Shown here: one piece after another, positions 23,351 to 29,921 of the stretch
Layout: every line of letters starts with the position of its first letter
How positions within the stretch are numbered: position 1 is the stretch's first letter
Virus record (IMG/VR): IMGVR_UViG_3300030419_000870
Span: 1 to 47,949 of that record
Direction: 5' to 3' (one strand)
Length of the DNA stretch: 47,949 bases
From: a virus
Position numbers and translations under genes: made by a program
The notes under the pieces: model-generated
The model's database searches: none
Told to the model about the DNA's origin: nothing
What the model saw: the letters and a program-made list of their open reading frames with translations, nothing else

Positions 23351-24862
23351 TTATTGTAGCTGGTTTAGCTCCAAAGCAAAGCGTTTAACCTGTTCAATAT
23401 TAGCTAATCGTACTATTCCAGATTGATTCATAATCTGTTTACACTCCTTTAATAGATTAGCTGAACTTGTATTATCTTTTCCAAATACATACATATCAGA
23501 TACCCATATTCTTTTAGGTGCTTGTTTACTTAACCACCTTAATGCTGGGCCATCTACTAGGTTTCCGCCACCAGACCATTTGTCTAGATAATCTTGTTTA
23601 ACTCTTTTACCCTTATCACCTATAATTCTAAGTGAACCAGTGTCGTAAGAATAATGTTCTTTATTATTTGAAGAGTTATACATAGCTATCTTAACTGCTG
23701 GTAGCATTTGCATAATTTGTAAGATATCATCTCCAGTAAAAGACATTGAACCTGAAGCATCTATTAATATAGTTCCTCCATATACTCTTTGTCTTTGTTT
23801 AAAGACTTTCTTATCAATACACCACCTATTCATGTATTTAGGGTTAACACCATAATCCATAGGTCTGTATTCTCTACCACCTTTAATTTTGCCTTGAAGG
23901 TTAACATTAAGTTCTGGTGTATAGATATCCATCTTACCCCATCTACCTGTCATGTCATTAATATCTGGTTTATAGTTCATATCAGCACCTTGTGTCATGC
24001 CATGTAACTGTTGTTTAGTTTGTAACAAAACTTCTTCAATGCTTTCTCCTGAACCTTCAGATTCACCTTCACCTTCAACATCATTACCAGGTCTACGATT
24101 ACTTACTGATTTAAGTCGTTCTGCTTCTTTAGCTTTACGTATGGATTCATAAACCTGCTCATCAGTAGGTTTCTCATTAAAATCCTCACGTAATTTATGC
24201 AATATTTTTGCAGCATTACGTACTTTTCTATAACTAACCGACATTTGATAAGAACCACGTGATGTACAAATTCTTTCATACAAACTTTTTGCTGTTTTAA
24301 TTGCAAAATTTATTTGTGATTTTCTATATCCAGTTAATTCGTTTGTATCACATATTTCATGAAACAAATTAATAAAGCTTTCATATTCTCTATTATTTGC
24401 GAATCTATGCCAGATATATCTATTCTCATCATCTTCTGGTATGTACCACATTTGTGACATTAAGTAACATATCAATTCATATTCAGAGAATTTATAGATA
24501 GCTGTATTATGTGTTTTCATAAATTTATGTTCACACATAACTATTCTATCTATTGGTATATTTTTACGTGATAATAAATAATTAATACGTACTTCTTCAC
24601 ATATTTCTACTGAAAATGAATCTTCATCTTCTGATAACTTACCAATAGTTTGTGGTGACCACTTAACATGACCAAGTTCGTGTCTTCTAATCATTTTTGA
24701 ATGATTAATTCCACAATCTTCACACTCATTATCAAGTGGTACATGCATTTCTTTAGATAGATTGGAAGTTCTTGGACGGTCTGCGTCTTCAAATATATTC
24801 CAACCTGCTTTACCAGAAACTATCTCTGGAAATGGTGCATTAGGGCTACTATTCCTCTTCAT
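23351..24862 (-). CDS. VWA-domain protein with N-terminal metallopeptidase-like HELGH motif
   Basis: This 503-aa protein has an N-terminal domain with C47-x-x-C50, HELGH (61-65) and acidic residues at 86-90 as possible third zinc ligand. This resembles the putative metallopeptidase plus VWA-like pair described as DUF2201. The middle is helical (about 100-255), then comes a low-complexity Gly/Glu/Ser linker (258-275) and a C-terminal VWA-like domain with MIDAS motif DASGSMS (368-374) and SDMYVFG. It overlaps the upstream MoxR ATPase gene by 14 bases. MoxR/VWA pairs act as metal- or cofactor-insertion or complex-remodelling chaperones. Confidence 0.75.
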   Translation of the reverse strand: MKRNSSPNAPFPEIVSGKAGWNIFEDADRPRTSNLSKEMHVPLDNECEDCGINHSKMIRRHELGHVKWSPQTIGKLSEDEDSFSVEICEEVRINYLLSRKNIPIDRIVMCEHKFMKTHNTAIYKFSEYELICYLMSQMWYIPEDDENRYIWHRFANNREYESFINLFHEICDTNELTGYRKSQINFAIKTAKSLYERICTSRGSYQMSVSYRKVRNAAKILHKLREDFNEKPTDEQVYESIRKAKEAERLKSVSNRRPGNDVEGEGESEGSGESIEEVLLQTKQQLHGMTQGADMNYKPDINDMTGRWGKMDIYTPELNVNLQGKIKGGREYRPMDYGVNPKYMNRWCIDKKVFKQRQRVYGGTILIDASGSMSFTGDDILQIMQMLPAVKIAMYNSSNNKEHYSYDTGSLRIIGDKGKRVKQDYLDKWSGGGNLVDGPALRWLSKQAPKRIWVSDMYVFGKDNTSSANLLKECKQIMNQSGIVRLANIEQVKRFALELNQLQ

Positions 24863-25592
24863 CTTTAACTTTTATTTCGTTAAAGTTTATATCGTCTGTT
24901 AACATAACAGCATCTAATAACTCTTCACCTCTATTACCAAATACTAAATAAGCTGCAGTTTCTTTATCAACTCCATTTTGTATTAAGTCAAAGAACTCTT
25001 TCCAACTTCTAATAGATAGTCTTATGTCAATATCTTCTGTCAAAGAAGTATCTTCAATAACTTTATGCCATGACTTAGGAAAGACTTGCAGTGCAGCTGG
25101 ATGAATTTTATCAACCAATATCTTCACTGGGAATCTATCTTTTAATGCCATAGGCAAACTATCTGGGTCTGAGTTAGTAGTTGCAATAACTGTAAATCCA
25201 GCTTTTGGTTTTACAGTTTCTTTATTGTCATTATTTAATGTCAACTGTGCAATTTGTTTATCATCTAATATAGCATGCAAGAATGTCATTGCGTCTGGTG
25301 ATGCATGGTCAATTTCATTAACTACTAATCTTGCACCTTTACGCCATGCTTGTATTGCTATACCATCATGCCACTCAAAGCCACCAGAACTATTAGGTTT
25401 ATAAAAACCTTCTAAGTTCGCACTAGCTGTATCTTCTGTCATGGTTATTTGATACACGTTAGGTTCCCCTTCCATGTTATAACCAACTTTATTCGTAGCT
25501 GCTGCAAATGTTTTACCTGTACCAGGTGGTCCATAAAGCAGTACTCTATCGGCTTGGCCAATAGCACTAGCTACTAATTTCCAACAATCCAT
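24849..25592 (-). CDS. MoxR-type AAA+ ATPase
   Basis: This 247-aa protein is read from the ATG (MDCWKLV) that follows GAAAGGAG; a longer upstream reading is not supported. It has Walker A GPPGTGKT (21-28), Walker B-type LVVNEIDHA (88-96; Asn replaces the usual Asp before Glu), and sensor-1-type FTVIATTNSD (132-141). It is compact and typical for MoxR ATPases, which drive conformational change in a VWA partner. The partner gene is directly downstream and overlapping. The Acidianus two-tailed virus also encodes a MoxR/VWA pair (established knowledge), so viral use is not unique. Confidence 0.8.
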   Translation of the reverse strand: MDCWKLVASAIGQADRVLLYGPPGTGKTFAAATNKVGYNMEGEPNVYQITMTEDTASANLEGFYKPNSSGGFEWHDGIAIQAWRKGARLVVNEIDHASPDAMTFLHAILDDKQIAQLTLNNDNKETVKPKAGFTVIATTNSDPDSLPMALKDRFPVKILVDKIHPAALQVFPKSWHKVIEDTSLTEDIDIRLSIRSWKEFFDLIQNGVDKETAAYLVFGNRGEELLDAVMLTDDINFNEIKVKDEEE

Positions 25593-25605
25593 AGATTGCT
25601 CCTTT

Positions 25606-25911
25606 CTAAAATGGATTAAAAGGTATATATATTGCATATATACCTATATTTCCATTATCTTGTTTACGTTGTTTAAGTTCAAACTTACCCTTGTTTTTCA
25701 AATGTCGAATATTTGCTTGCGACATGCTTTCAATATTCTTTTTAACACCTGATATCCAAGTATCAGTTTCTCCTATTTTGTACCATACTTCTGGTGTAGA
25801 TAATAAAGTTTGTACTTTATCATCTGTTAGTAATGTTGGCTGTTTACCACTTCTACTTAAACCAACTGCAGGTGGGTCTTCTCTTGAAATATTGTCATTA
25901 ACAATACTCAT
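25606..25911 (-). CDS. unknown early protein
   Basis: This 101-aa protein begins MSIVNDNISREDPPAVGLSR. Its centre (DKVQTLLSTPEVWYKIG, then ANIRHLKNKGKF) could be a small helical DNA-binding fold. AAGGAGG precedes the ATG, and the start overlaps the previous stop. No family was recognised. Confidence 0.6.
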   Translation of the reverse strand: MSIVNDNISREDPPAVGLSRSGKQPTLLTDDKVQTLLSTPEVWYKIGETDTWISGVKKNIESMSQANIRHLKNKGKFELKQRKQDNGNIGIYAIYIPFNPF

Positions 25912-26411
25912 TCTTCCTCCTTATTTGCCCAATTAGCCACATCACGTAGGAAAGTGTCATTTCTTTGTATAAATGCATTCTCCATATCGGTATGTATTTG
26001 CTGTTCCATGTCTTCTATGACTGCAGACACTGTTGTTGGGTCGGTAAATATCCAATTTGCTATAAATTCCTTATGTAATAAATAGTTATAGAACACTTCT
26101 AAATGTTCCGCTGTATCAACTGGCATTTCCTCTAAGGCACTTGGCCATGAAGCTACTATTTCAGCTTTACGTGCATCATCTACACGTAGTGCTTCATCAA
26201 TAGCTGCACGTATGGAATTAGCTTGTACTTCATATCTAAATACCACTCTTTTGTGGTCTTCTAATTCTGCCCAAGTAAATAATTTTCCATTGTCTCCAAT
26301 TCTTTCTTGCATATGTATATCATCTGCATGATATGCTAAAGTCACTGCATAATTATGAAGTGGAGATGTATTTATTTTAATTAGATGGTTTGATTGGTCA
26401 CTATCACTCAT
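25908..26411 (-). CDS. unknown acidic early protein
   Basis: This 167-aa protein is acidic and helical, with Trp-containing patches (GKLFTWAELEDHKRVVFRYE, ANWIFTDP) and a KEEE end. It has no Cys-based or nucleotide-binding motif. It is coupled to neighbours by 4-base overlaps. It may be a host-factor inhibitor or DNA mimic by composition only. Confidence 0.6.
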   Translation of the reverse strand: MSDSDQSNHLIKINTSPLHNYAVTLAYHADDIHMQERIGDNGKLFTWAELEDHKRVVFRYEVQANSIRAAIDEALRVDDARKAEIVASWPSALEEMPVDTAEHLEVFYNYLLHKEFIANWIFTDPTTVSAVIEDMEQQIHTDMENAFIQRNDTFLRDVANWANKEEE

Positions 26412-26608
26412 TGTTCTTCAGTAGATAAGTTTTTCTGATATGCTTTATCAACTTGATATTCCAAAGCTTCTTTCCACATAGCAGCAGTCAAACGCGTTGA
26501 TTCAATAACATCGTCATTTTTAGACCATGCATTTAAATCATTCCAAATCCAACGAATTACAGTTTTTAATTGATGTTCTGTTAGATTTTCGATATTGTTT
26601 ATATCCAT
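26408..26608 (-). CDS. unknown small helical early protein
   Basis: This 66-aa protein starts at ATG (MDINNIENLTEHQLKTVIRW) behind AGAAAGGA. A longer in-frame reading would run through hairpin B and is rejected. It is helical and amphipathic, with Trp/Asn-rich WNDLNAWSK. It is coupled to the 167-aa gene. Confidence 0.6.
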   Translation of the reverse strand: MDINNIENLTEHQLKTVIRWIWNDLNAWSKNDDVIESTRLTAAMWKEALEYQVDKAYQKNLSTEEQ

Positions 26609-26627
26609 ACTGTCCTTTCTGTTAGTA

Positions 26628-26659
26628 GGGCTGTTAAATCCCAGTAGGAAAAACAGCCC
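26628..26659 (-). promoter_or_regulatory. leader hairpin B (8-bp stem, 16-nt loop)
   Basis: On the transcribed strand GGGCTGTT pairs perfectly with AACAGCCC around TTTCCTACTGGGATTT. It lies between the stop of the 95-aa gene and the ribosome site of the 66-aa gene. The stem sequence is unrelated to hairpin A, but stem length (8), loop length (16) and the loop pattern TTYCC..CTGGG are shared, as expected for a conserved RNA structure rather than a DNA operator. There is no U-tract, so it is not a terminator. Confidence 0.65.
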
Positions 26660-26668
26660 GTACACTAA

Positions 26669-26956
26669 CTATTTGGTATATCTACCCCAAAGGGTTTTTG
26701 TACCATTTATATTTCTAGCCGCAAACTCCATCGACAAGTGTCCATACTTTTCATTGTAATTTTTAGCTAGGGTCCACAGACTACCTGAGTCCATTTTCCT
26801 TGCTTCTAGACATACCCATTGGTTTGGGTGTTCCATTAGCTTTCTATCCCATCCCAACCTATAAAACTTAGGTTGTGAGCCACTACGAAAGTAGCCCTTA
26901 GATGGTAATTCAGTTAAAGTCATTCCGACTTCAACTTTTTCTATATATTGGTTCAT
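26669..26956 (-). CDS. unknown basic early protein
   Basis: This 95-aa protein is read from ATG 26956 (MNQYIEKVEVGMTLTELPSK) behind AGGAGG; a GTG one codon earlier is possible. It has many Trp/Lys/Arg (FYRLGWDRKLMEHPNQWVCL) and a basic C-terminus. It could be a nucleic-acid-binding protein; no family was recognised. Confidence 0.65.
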   Translation of the reverse strand: MNQYIEKVEVGMTLTELPSKGYFRSGSQPKFYRLGWDRKLMEHPNQWVCLEARKMDSGSLWTLAKNYNEKYGHLSMEFAARNINGTKTLWGRYTK

Positions 26957-26966
26957 CACGAACCTC

Positions 26967-27053
26967 CTATTCTCTTGCTAGTGCAAGTCTGAAATAACCT
27001 AACACCTCCTTAATTTGTAATGTGCTAAGTTCCTTTCTTTTTTTCTCACTCAT
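26967..27053 (-). CDS. 28-aa basic leader ORF
   Basis: ATG 27053 opens a 28-codon frame, MSEKKRKELSTLQIKEVLGY then FRLALARE, ending 10 bases before the next ATG. AGGAG is only 2 bases from the ATG, which is short. The reading direction, spacing and Lys-rich helix suggest a real small protein or a translated leader coupling to the 95-aa gene. Confidence 0.45.
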   Translation of the reverse strand: MSEKKRKELSTLQIKEVLGYFRLALARE

Positions 27054-27084
27054 AGCTCCTATAAGAGAATGGTATATATAGACA

Positions 27085-27112
27085 CCAGTCAATAATTATA
27101 AACATTGACTGG
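27085..27112 (-). promoter_or_regulatory. palindromic operator enclosing a -10 box
   Basis: CCAGTCAAT and ATTGACTGG form a perfect 9-bp inverted repeat around a 10-base spacer which, on the minus strand, contains TATAAT. A dimeric repressor bound here would cover the promoter of the downstream small genes. Alternatively the arms form a weak hairpin behind the 73-aa gene, but they are AT-rich and no U-tract follows. Confidence 0.5.
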
Positions 27113-27119
27113 AATCTAT

Positions 27120-27341
27120 TTACACTGGTTCTGGTTTAAAAGTATAAATATCAAAGTTATGCGCTAAAATATTTGGTCCACTTTTTAACCTTTTGCCATT
27201 AGATATTATTTTTGTTACTTTGGCCACTGCTTCATCAACACTTGTGTCTTCTTCAAATTTAAAAGTAACTGTTAGTTCTGGATACCAATCTTTTTTGCTA
27301 TCGTCACCTAACATGTAAACATCTTTACTCACAGCAATCAC
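27120..27341 (-). CDS. unknown small early protein
   Basis: This 73-aa protein starts at GTG 27341 behind GAAAGGA; later in-frame GTG or ATG codons lack a ribosome site. It has a beta-alpha-beta look (LTVTFKFEEDTSVDEAVAKV, then a basic turn NGKRLKSG and YTFKPEPV). No family was recognised. It overlaps the upstream gene by 17 bases. Confidence 0.6.
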   Translation of the reverse strand: MIAVSKDVYMLGDDSKKDWYPELTVTFKFEEDTSVDEAVAKVTKIISNGKRLKSGPNILAHNFDIYTFKPEPV

Positions 27342-27576
27342 ATGTTCCTTTCCCTATTAATTTCATTCTTATGTCATCTCTTAATGTAAAGACTGCAACA
27401 GTTTTATTATGTCTAGTGCAACCTATTAACATTTGATTGTCATCATTAATAGCTACTTCATTTCTTACATAATCTCTAGGTGATTTACCATTAGGTAATT
27501 CATTTATACAAATTTTACAATGTAAATAAGAGATAACTATATCTGATGTTATTTCTTCTGATATTGGATTATTCAT
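27325..27576 (-). CDS. small Cys-rich, probable zinc-binding early protein
   Basis: This 83-aa protein has CKIC (about residues 20-23) near the start, GCTRHNK in the middle and GTCDCCE at the C-terminus: enough ligands for one or two zinc sites. It overlaps neighbours on both sides by 8-17 bases. It is one of several small zinc proteins in this operon, a pattern typical of phage proteins that bind host complexes. Function unknown. Confidence 0.6.
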   Translation of the reverse strand: MNNPISEEITSDIVISYLHCKICINELPNGKSPRDYVRNEVAINDDNQMLIGCTRHNKTVAVFTLRDDIRMKLIGKGTCDCCE

Positions 27577-27742
27577 TATTTATCTTAATAGCATCGCCAT
27601 GATTAATAACTTTTGTTATTTTTAAATTCAAATGGGGATACATATTTATTAATTTACCTGCCATTGCATCAACATCTTTGATGTGTGGTGGCAATAAAAA
27701 TGTTTTACTTCCACTGTATCTAACTTCTATTTTATCTACCAT
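27569..27742 (-). CDS. unknown small early protein
   Basis: This 57-aa protein starts at ATG 27742 (MVDKIEVRYSGSKTFLLPPH) behind GAAAGGAAG; an upstream in-frame start would read through the ribosome site. It has a ferredoxin-like beta-alpha-beta pattern. The leader CTATCTATGAAAGGA is repeated before the 84-aa gene at 28011, so the two genes share a duplicated translation-initiation region. Confidence 0.6.
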   Translation of the reverse strand: MVDKIEVRYSGSKTFLLPPHIKDVDAMAGKLINMYPHLNLKITKVINHGDAIKINNE

Positions 27743-27756
27743 ATTGTTGCTTCCTT

Positions 27757-28011
27757 TCATAGATAGGTGGGTACCCAATCATTACAATTTTTACAATACA
27801 TTTCTTCATTTGTATCATCATAAGCTACAAGTTTATTACCACATGTTTCATGATAATATCCTTGTGCTTCTTTACTTAATGCAGCAAGTATGTTATCCAT
27901 TTCTTTGTCTAATCGTCTTGCTTCTTTATGATATGCAAACCAACGAATTGGGTTATAGTCAAAAAACTTTAGCCCAAATTCTATTTTAAATAGTTTATAT
28001 ACCAATTTCAT
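27757..28011 (-). CDS. small protein with C-terminal zinc ribbon
   Basis: This 84-aa protein has a basic, aromatic N-terminal half (FKIEFGLKFFDYNPIRWFAY) followed by a helix and a C-terminal ribbon HETCG...YCKNCNDW (Cys at about 57, 72 and 75). GAAAGGAGG precedes the ATG. It could bind nucleic acid or a host enzyme. It follows the structured region 28020-28190. Confidence 0.6.
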   Translation of the reverse strand: MKLVYKLFKIEFGLKFFDYNPIRWFAYHKEARRLDKEMDNILAALSKEAQGYYHETCGNKLVAYDDTNEEMYCKNCNDWVPTYL

Positions 28012-28019
28012 TGTTGCCT

Positions 28020-28190
28020 CCTTTCATAGATAGCTTGTAACACACAAGAAAAGGTGGTATGAACTTACCATTTAAACTCATGTGCTACAAGCTACCTACT
28101 TAGTACGTATATACAAGGGGTATATTTTGTTAGTAAGTAGCTCAGTACTTTGCTTTTTATAATGCCAGGGCTAGTGCATTACAAAGTACT
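28020..28190 (-). ncRNA. structured intercistronic RNA with three stems
   Basis: On the transcribed strand three long inverted repeats occur in a row. First AGTACTTTG pairs with CAAAGTACT, enclosing TAATGC/GCATTA. Next AGCTACTTACT pairs with AGTAGGTAGCT, enclosing TATAC/GTATA. Last AGCTTGTAGCACA pairs with TGTGTTACAAGCT (13 bp, one G-U), enclosing TGGTA/TACCA. The first stem overlaps the stop of the 63-aa gene; the last ends just before the ribosome site of the 84-aa gene. There is no U-tract, so this is a leader or processed RNA rather than a simple terminator. Confidence 0.55.
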
Positions 28191-28370
28191 ATCTATATCA
28201 CTTTTTAATTTAGTGACTGATTTAACCAATTCTTTATCTAACTTAGACATTTGTTCTAAGCATTTTTGAATACCCTCTAGAGTTTCATAAATATTACCAA
28301 GATGTTTTACAACTTCTTTTGTTACTAACTCTCTTACTTCATCAGTAAATTTAGATGACATGTCATCCAT
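28179..28370 (-). CDS. unknown coiled-coil early protein
   Basis: This 63-aa protein begins MDDMSSKFTDEVRELVTKEV: one long amphipathic helix with heptad spacing of Leu/Ile/Val through most of its length, likely a dimeric coiled coil. It overlaps the upstream gene by 8 bases, using its GGAGATAC as ribosome site. Confidence 0.6.
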   Translation of the reverse strand: MDDMSSKFTDEVRELVTKEVVKHLGNIYETLEGIQKCLEQMSKLDKELVKSVTKLKSDIDSTL

Positions 28371-28722
28371 ATTGTATCTCCTCTATGTCTTTGTTTAATA
28401 AATAATTTAACAAATCATCAAATGTCTTTGTTAAATCACCATTAGTTATTTCTTCTATATATGGCAAATCATCAGAATATTCATCATTAATTTCTATACC
28501 TTCTGGTACATAATATGTTATTTGAAATAAATCACCCCAAGTATGAATAATTTCCCATCCTAATGACATTTCATCGATTGTTAAGACGAAACTTACTCCG
28601 CCCCTTTGGTTATCTTCACCATTTGTCTTAATAACAAGCTCTGACATACATTTATCTTTTATTACATCTGGAATACAATCTAAGATTGCCCCAGCTGAAT
28701 AAGTAGTTATCTCATCTTCCAT
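28363..28722 (-). CDS. unknown acidic early protein
   Basis: This 119-aa protein begins MEDEITTYSAGAILDCIPDV: strongly acidic throughout, with beta strands (FVLTIDEMSLGWEIIHTWGD) and an acidic helical C-terminus. GAAAGGAG precedes the ATG. Charge and size would fit a DNA mimic or inhibitor of a host enzyme, but nothing specific was recognised. It is first gene behind the promoter/hairpin C leader. Confidence 0.6.
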   Translation of the reverse strand: MEDEITTYSAGAILDCIPDVIKDKCMSELVIKTNGEDNQRGGVSFVLTIDEMSLGWEIIHTWGDLFQITYYVPEGIEINDEYSDDLPYIEEITNGDLTKTFDDLLNYLLNKDIEEIQYG

Positions 28723-28750
28723 TTCTATCTCCTTTCCAGATATAAATAGT

Positions 28751-28785
28751 AGGGCCGACTGGACCCGCGGGGAAAAGAAGGCCCT
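28751..28785 (-). promoter_or_regulatory. leader hairpin C (related loop)
   Basis: On the transcribed strand AGGGCC pairs with GGCCCT around a 23-nt loop containing CTTTTCCCCGCGGGTCC. It resembles loops A and B (TTTTCC then GGG) but is larger. It is 20 bases upstream of the ribosome site of the 119-aa gene. Confidence 0.5.
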
Positions 28786-28808
28786 GATTTACCCTAGCGC
28801 TACTAATA

Positions 28809-28814
28809 AGTATA
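28809..28814 (-). promoter_or_regulatory. possible promoter (-10 TATACT)
   Basis: TATACT on the minus strand, preceded by GTG, stands behind the strong terminator and the 23-aa ORF and ahead of hairpin C. The -35 region is AT-rich without a clear TTGACA. It would start the leader C transcript. Confidence 0.4.
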
Positions 28815-28827
28815 CACTAGGCATTCT

Positions 28828-28899
28828 TTAATATAAATAATATATATTTAGTCCTGTAAATATCAATATTATCCATATCAACGCTAATAGTTTACGCAT
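28828..28899 (-). CDS. 23-aa membrane peptide
   Basis: ATG 28899, 5 bases behind AAAGGG, opens MRKLLALIWIILIFTGLNIY then YLY: a single hydrophobic helix with a basic start. It lies just downstream of a strong terminator, so it is made only on read-through or from a local promoter. It could be a small membrane toxin, inhibitor or signal. A longer same-frame reading overlapping the SSB gene is not supported. Confidence 0.5.
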   Translation of the reverse strand: MRKLLALIWIILIFTGLNIYYLY

Positions 28900-28914
28900 A
28901 CTAACCCTTTCTTT

Positions 28915-28954
28915 TAAAAAATATAGAATAGGGGATTGCTCCCCTACCCTATAT
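28915..28954 (-). terminator. strong intrinsic terminator behind SSB gene
   Basis: ATATAGGGTAGGGGA pairs with TCCCCTATTCTATAT (15 bp, two G-U) around a GCAA tetraloop and is followed by a run of T on the minus strand. It lies 12 bases behind the SSB stop and closes the second early transcription unit. Confidence 0.85.
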
Positions 28955-28966
28955 ATCCTTTCGTTC

Positions 28967-29518
28967 CTATTCCTCTTCGGAATAAGAAAACTCACCTTCG
29001 GTCTTTTTAGGTGCATTCCAAATGTTCTTGATAACAAGCTCATTTTGATATTGCATTACACCATTTCTCTCATAGTTATTAGATTGAATTACACATTCAA
29101 CTGTTAACCTTCCAAATGGTCGTGGTTTACCTTCATCCCACTTAGCTTTGAGAAATTCTTCAATTTGCTCAACTAGCTCATCTCCATAAGCAACACAGTT
29201 TAAACCTGCTTGCTTATTATCTCTACCATCAAAGATAAATTTAAGACCATTCATAAATTTATCCCCTGTTCTGGATGCAACTCCAGTACCTGGTGCTCCA
29301 TCTTTTGTTATAGTTGTCAACGCACCAGTTGCAACTATCATATTCACTCTATCGAGTGAGTTGGGATAATTTGCTAACATCGTAGCTCCTTTCCTATTAT
29401 CCATATTAACGAACCTTTGTCCGTTAAATCTTAAACCATACTCGAAGCAACTATTACACATCAATCCAGAGTTCTCTAAGATTTCGTGCTCTAGTTCTCC
29501 ACTACAATATGGACACAT
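28967..29518 (-). CDS. zinc-ribbon/SSB fusion with internal start (single-stranded DNA-binding protein)
   Basis: From ATG 29518 (MCPYCSGELE, behind AAAGGAG) the 183-aa reading has a zinc ribbon (CPYC...CNSC, first 25 residues). After about 20 linker residues it runs without a stop into an OB-fold SSB-like domain of about 137 aa (LTVECVIQSNNYERNG core) ending in the acidic tail GEFSYSEEE. The SSB part has its own ATG at 29380 behind a perfect AAAGGAG, so two products, zinc-SSB and SSB (28967-29380), are expected. It binds ssDNA for replication and recombination with Sak. Confidence 0.7.
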   Translation of the reverse strand: MCPYCSGELEHEILENSGLMCNSCFEYGLRFNGQRFVNMDNRKGATMLANYPNSLDRVNMIVATGALTTITKDGAPGTGVASRTGDKFMNGLKFIFDGRDNKQAGLNCVAYGDELVEQIEEFLKAKWDEGKPRPFGRLTVECVIQSNNYERNGVMQYQNELVIKNIWNAPKKTEGEFSYSEEE

Positions 29519-29542
29519 ACTAACTCCTTTCATTAGTACTTC

Positions 29543-29600
29543 GAAGGACTTCGGCGACTTCAAACCATATATTAAATGGCGCGCTCCTTTCAAGTCCTTC
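29543..29600 (-). repeat. 9-bp inverted repeat in the SSB leader
   Basis: GAAGGACTT and AAGTCCTTC flank a 40-nt loop that carries GAAAGGAG not followed by an ATG. It lies between the 46-aa gene and the zinc-SSB start, so it could fold into the leader and influence which start is used. Confidence 0.5.
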
Positions 29601-29610
29601 AAACTACTAA

Positions 29611-29751
29611 TTATCTATCTAAATAACTAGCTACATACAATACTTCAACATAATTATTAGGCATTTCATCAGCTGTTTCCCAATCATCTGAATATGCATT
29701 ATCAAATGATTTTATTAAGCTTTTTAAATGACTTACTTTTCCTACAAACAT
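29611..29751 (-). CDS. unknown small early protein, 46 aa
   Basis: This short ORF begins MFVGKVSHLKSLIKSFDNAY and ends VASYLDR. GAAAGGAG lies 6 bases before the ATG, so translation should be strong. A helical, basic N-terminus is followed by an acidic centre. It is first gene behind the terminator at 29875 and the conserved box at 29782-29808. Confidence 0.65.
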   Translation of the reverse strand: MFVGKVSHLKSLIKSFDNAYSDDWETADEMPNNYVEVLYVASYLDR

Positions 29752-29781
29752 TATTTACTCCTTTCTAAATAAATAATATAA

Positions 29782-29808
29782 AATCACAGTGGATAAAAAA
29801 TACCCAGC
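29782..29808 (-). promoter_or_regulatory. 27-bp conserved leader box, copy 1
   Basis: This 27-bp segment matches 30161-30187 at 23 positions (transcribed strand GCTGGGTA..., ending CCACTGTGATT). Both copies stand 30-40 bases upstream of strongly translated early genes. It is probably a shared early promoter or operator, or a leader RNA element; no consensus -35/-10 pair explains it. The half-site CTGGGT is also in hairpin loops A and B. Confidence 0.55.
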
Positions 29809-29874
29809 CGAGACGAAAGAGAAAGTCGGAAAAGAATATTAACGCTACTACTACTTCCAGCGTAGGCTTGAATT

Positions 29875-29914
29875 TAAAAAAAAGCTAGGGACATGCTTTC
29901 GCACATCCCTAACT
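29875..29914 (-). terminator. strong intrinsic terminator behind the first early gene
   Basis: AGTTAGGGATGTGC pairs with GCATGTCCCTAGCT (14 bp with three G-U) around a GAAA tetraloop, and T8 follows on the minus strand. It begins 8 bases after the stop of the 65-aa gene, making that gene a separate unit. Confidence 0.9.
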
Positions 29915-29921
29915 TATGTTG

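Noticed and set aside
28967-29602. Longer TTG-started reading of the zinc-SSB gene
   Set aside because: It would translate the leader inverted repeat and a ribosome site; ATG 29518 and ATG 29380 both have proper AAAGGAG sites.
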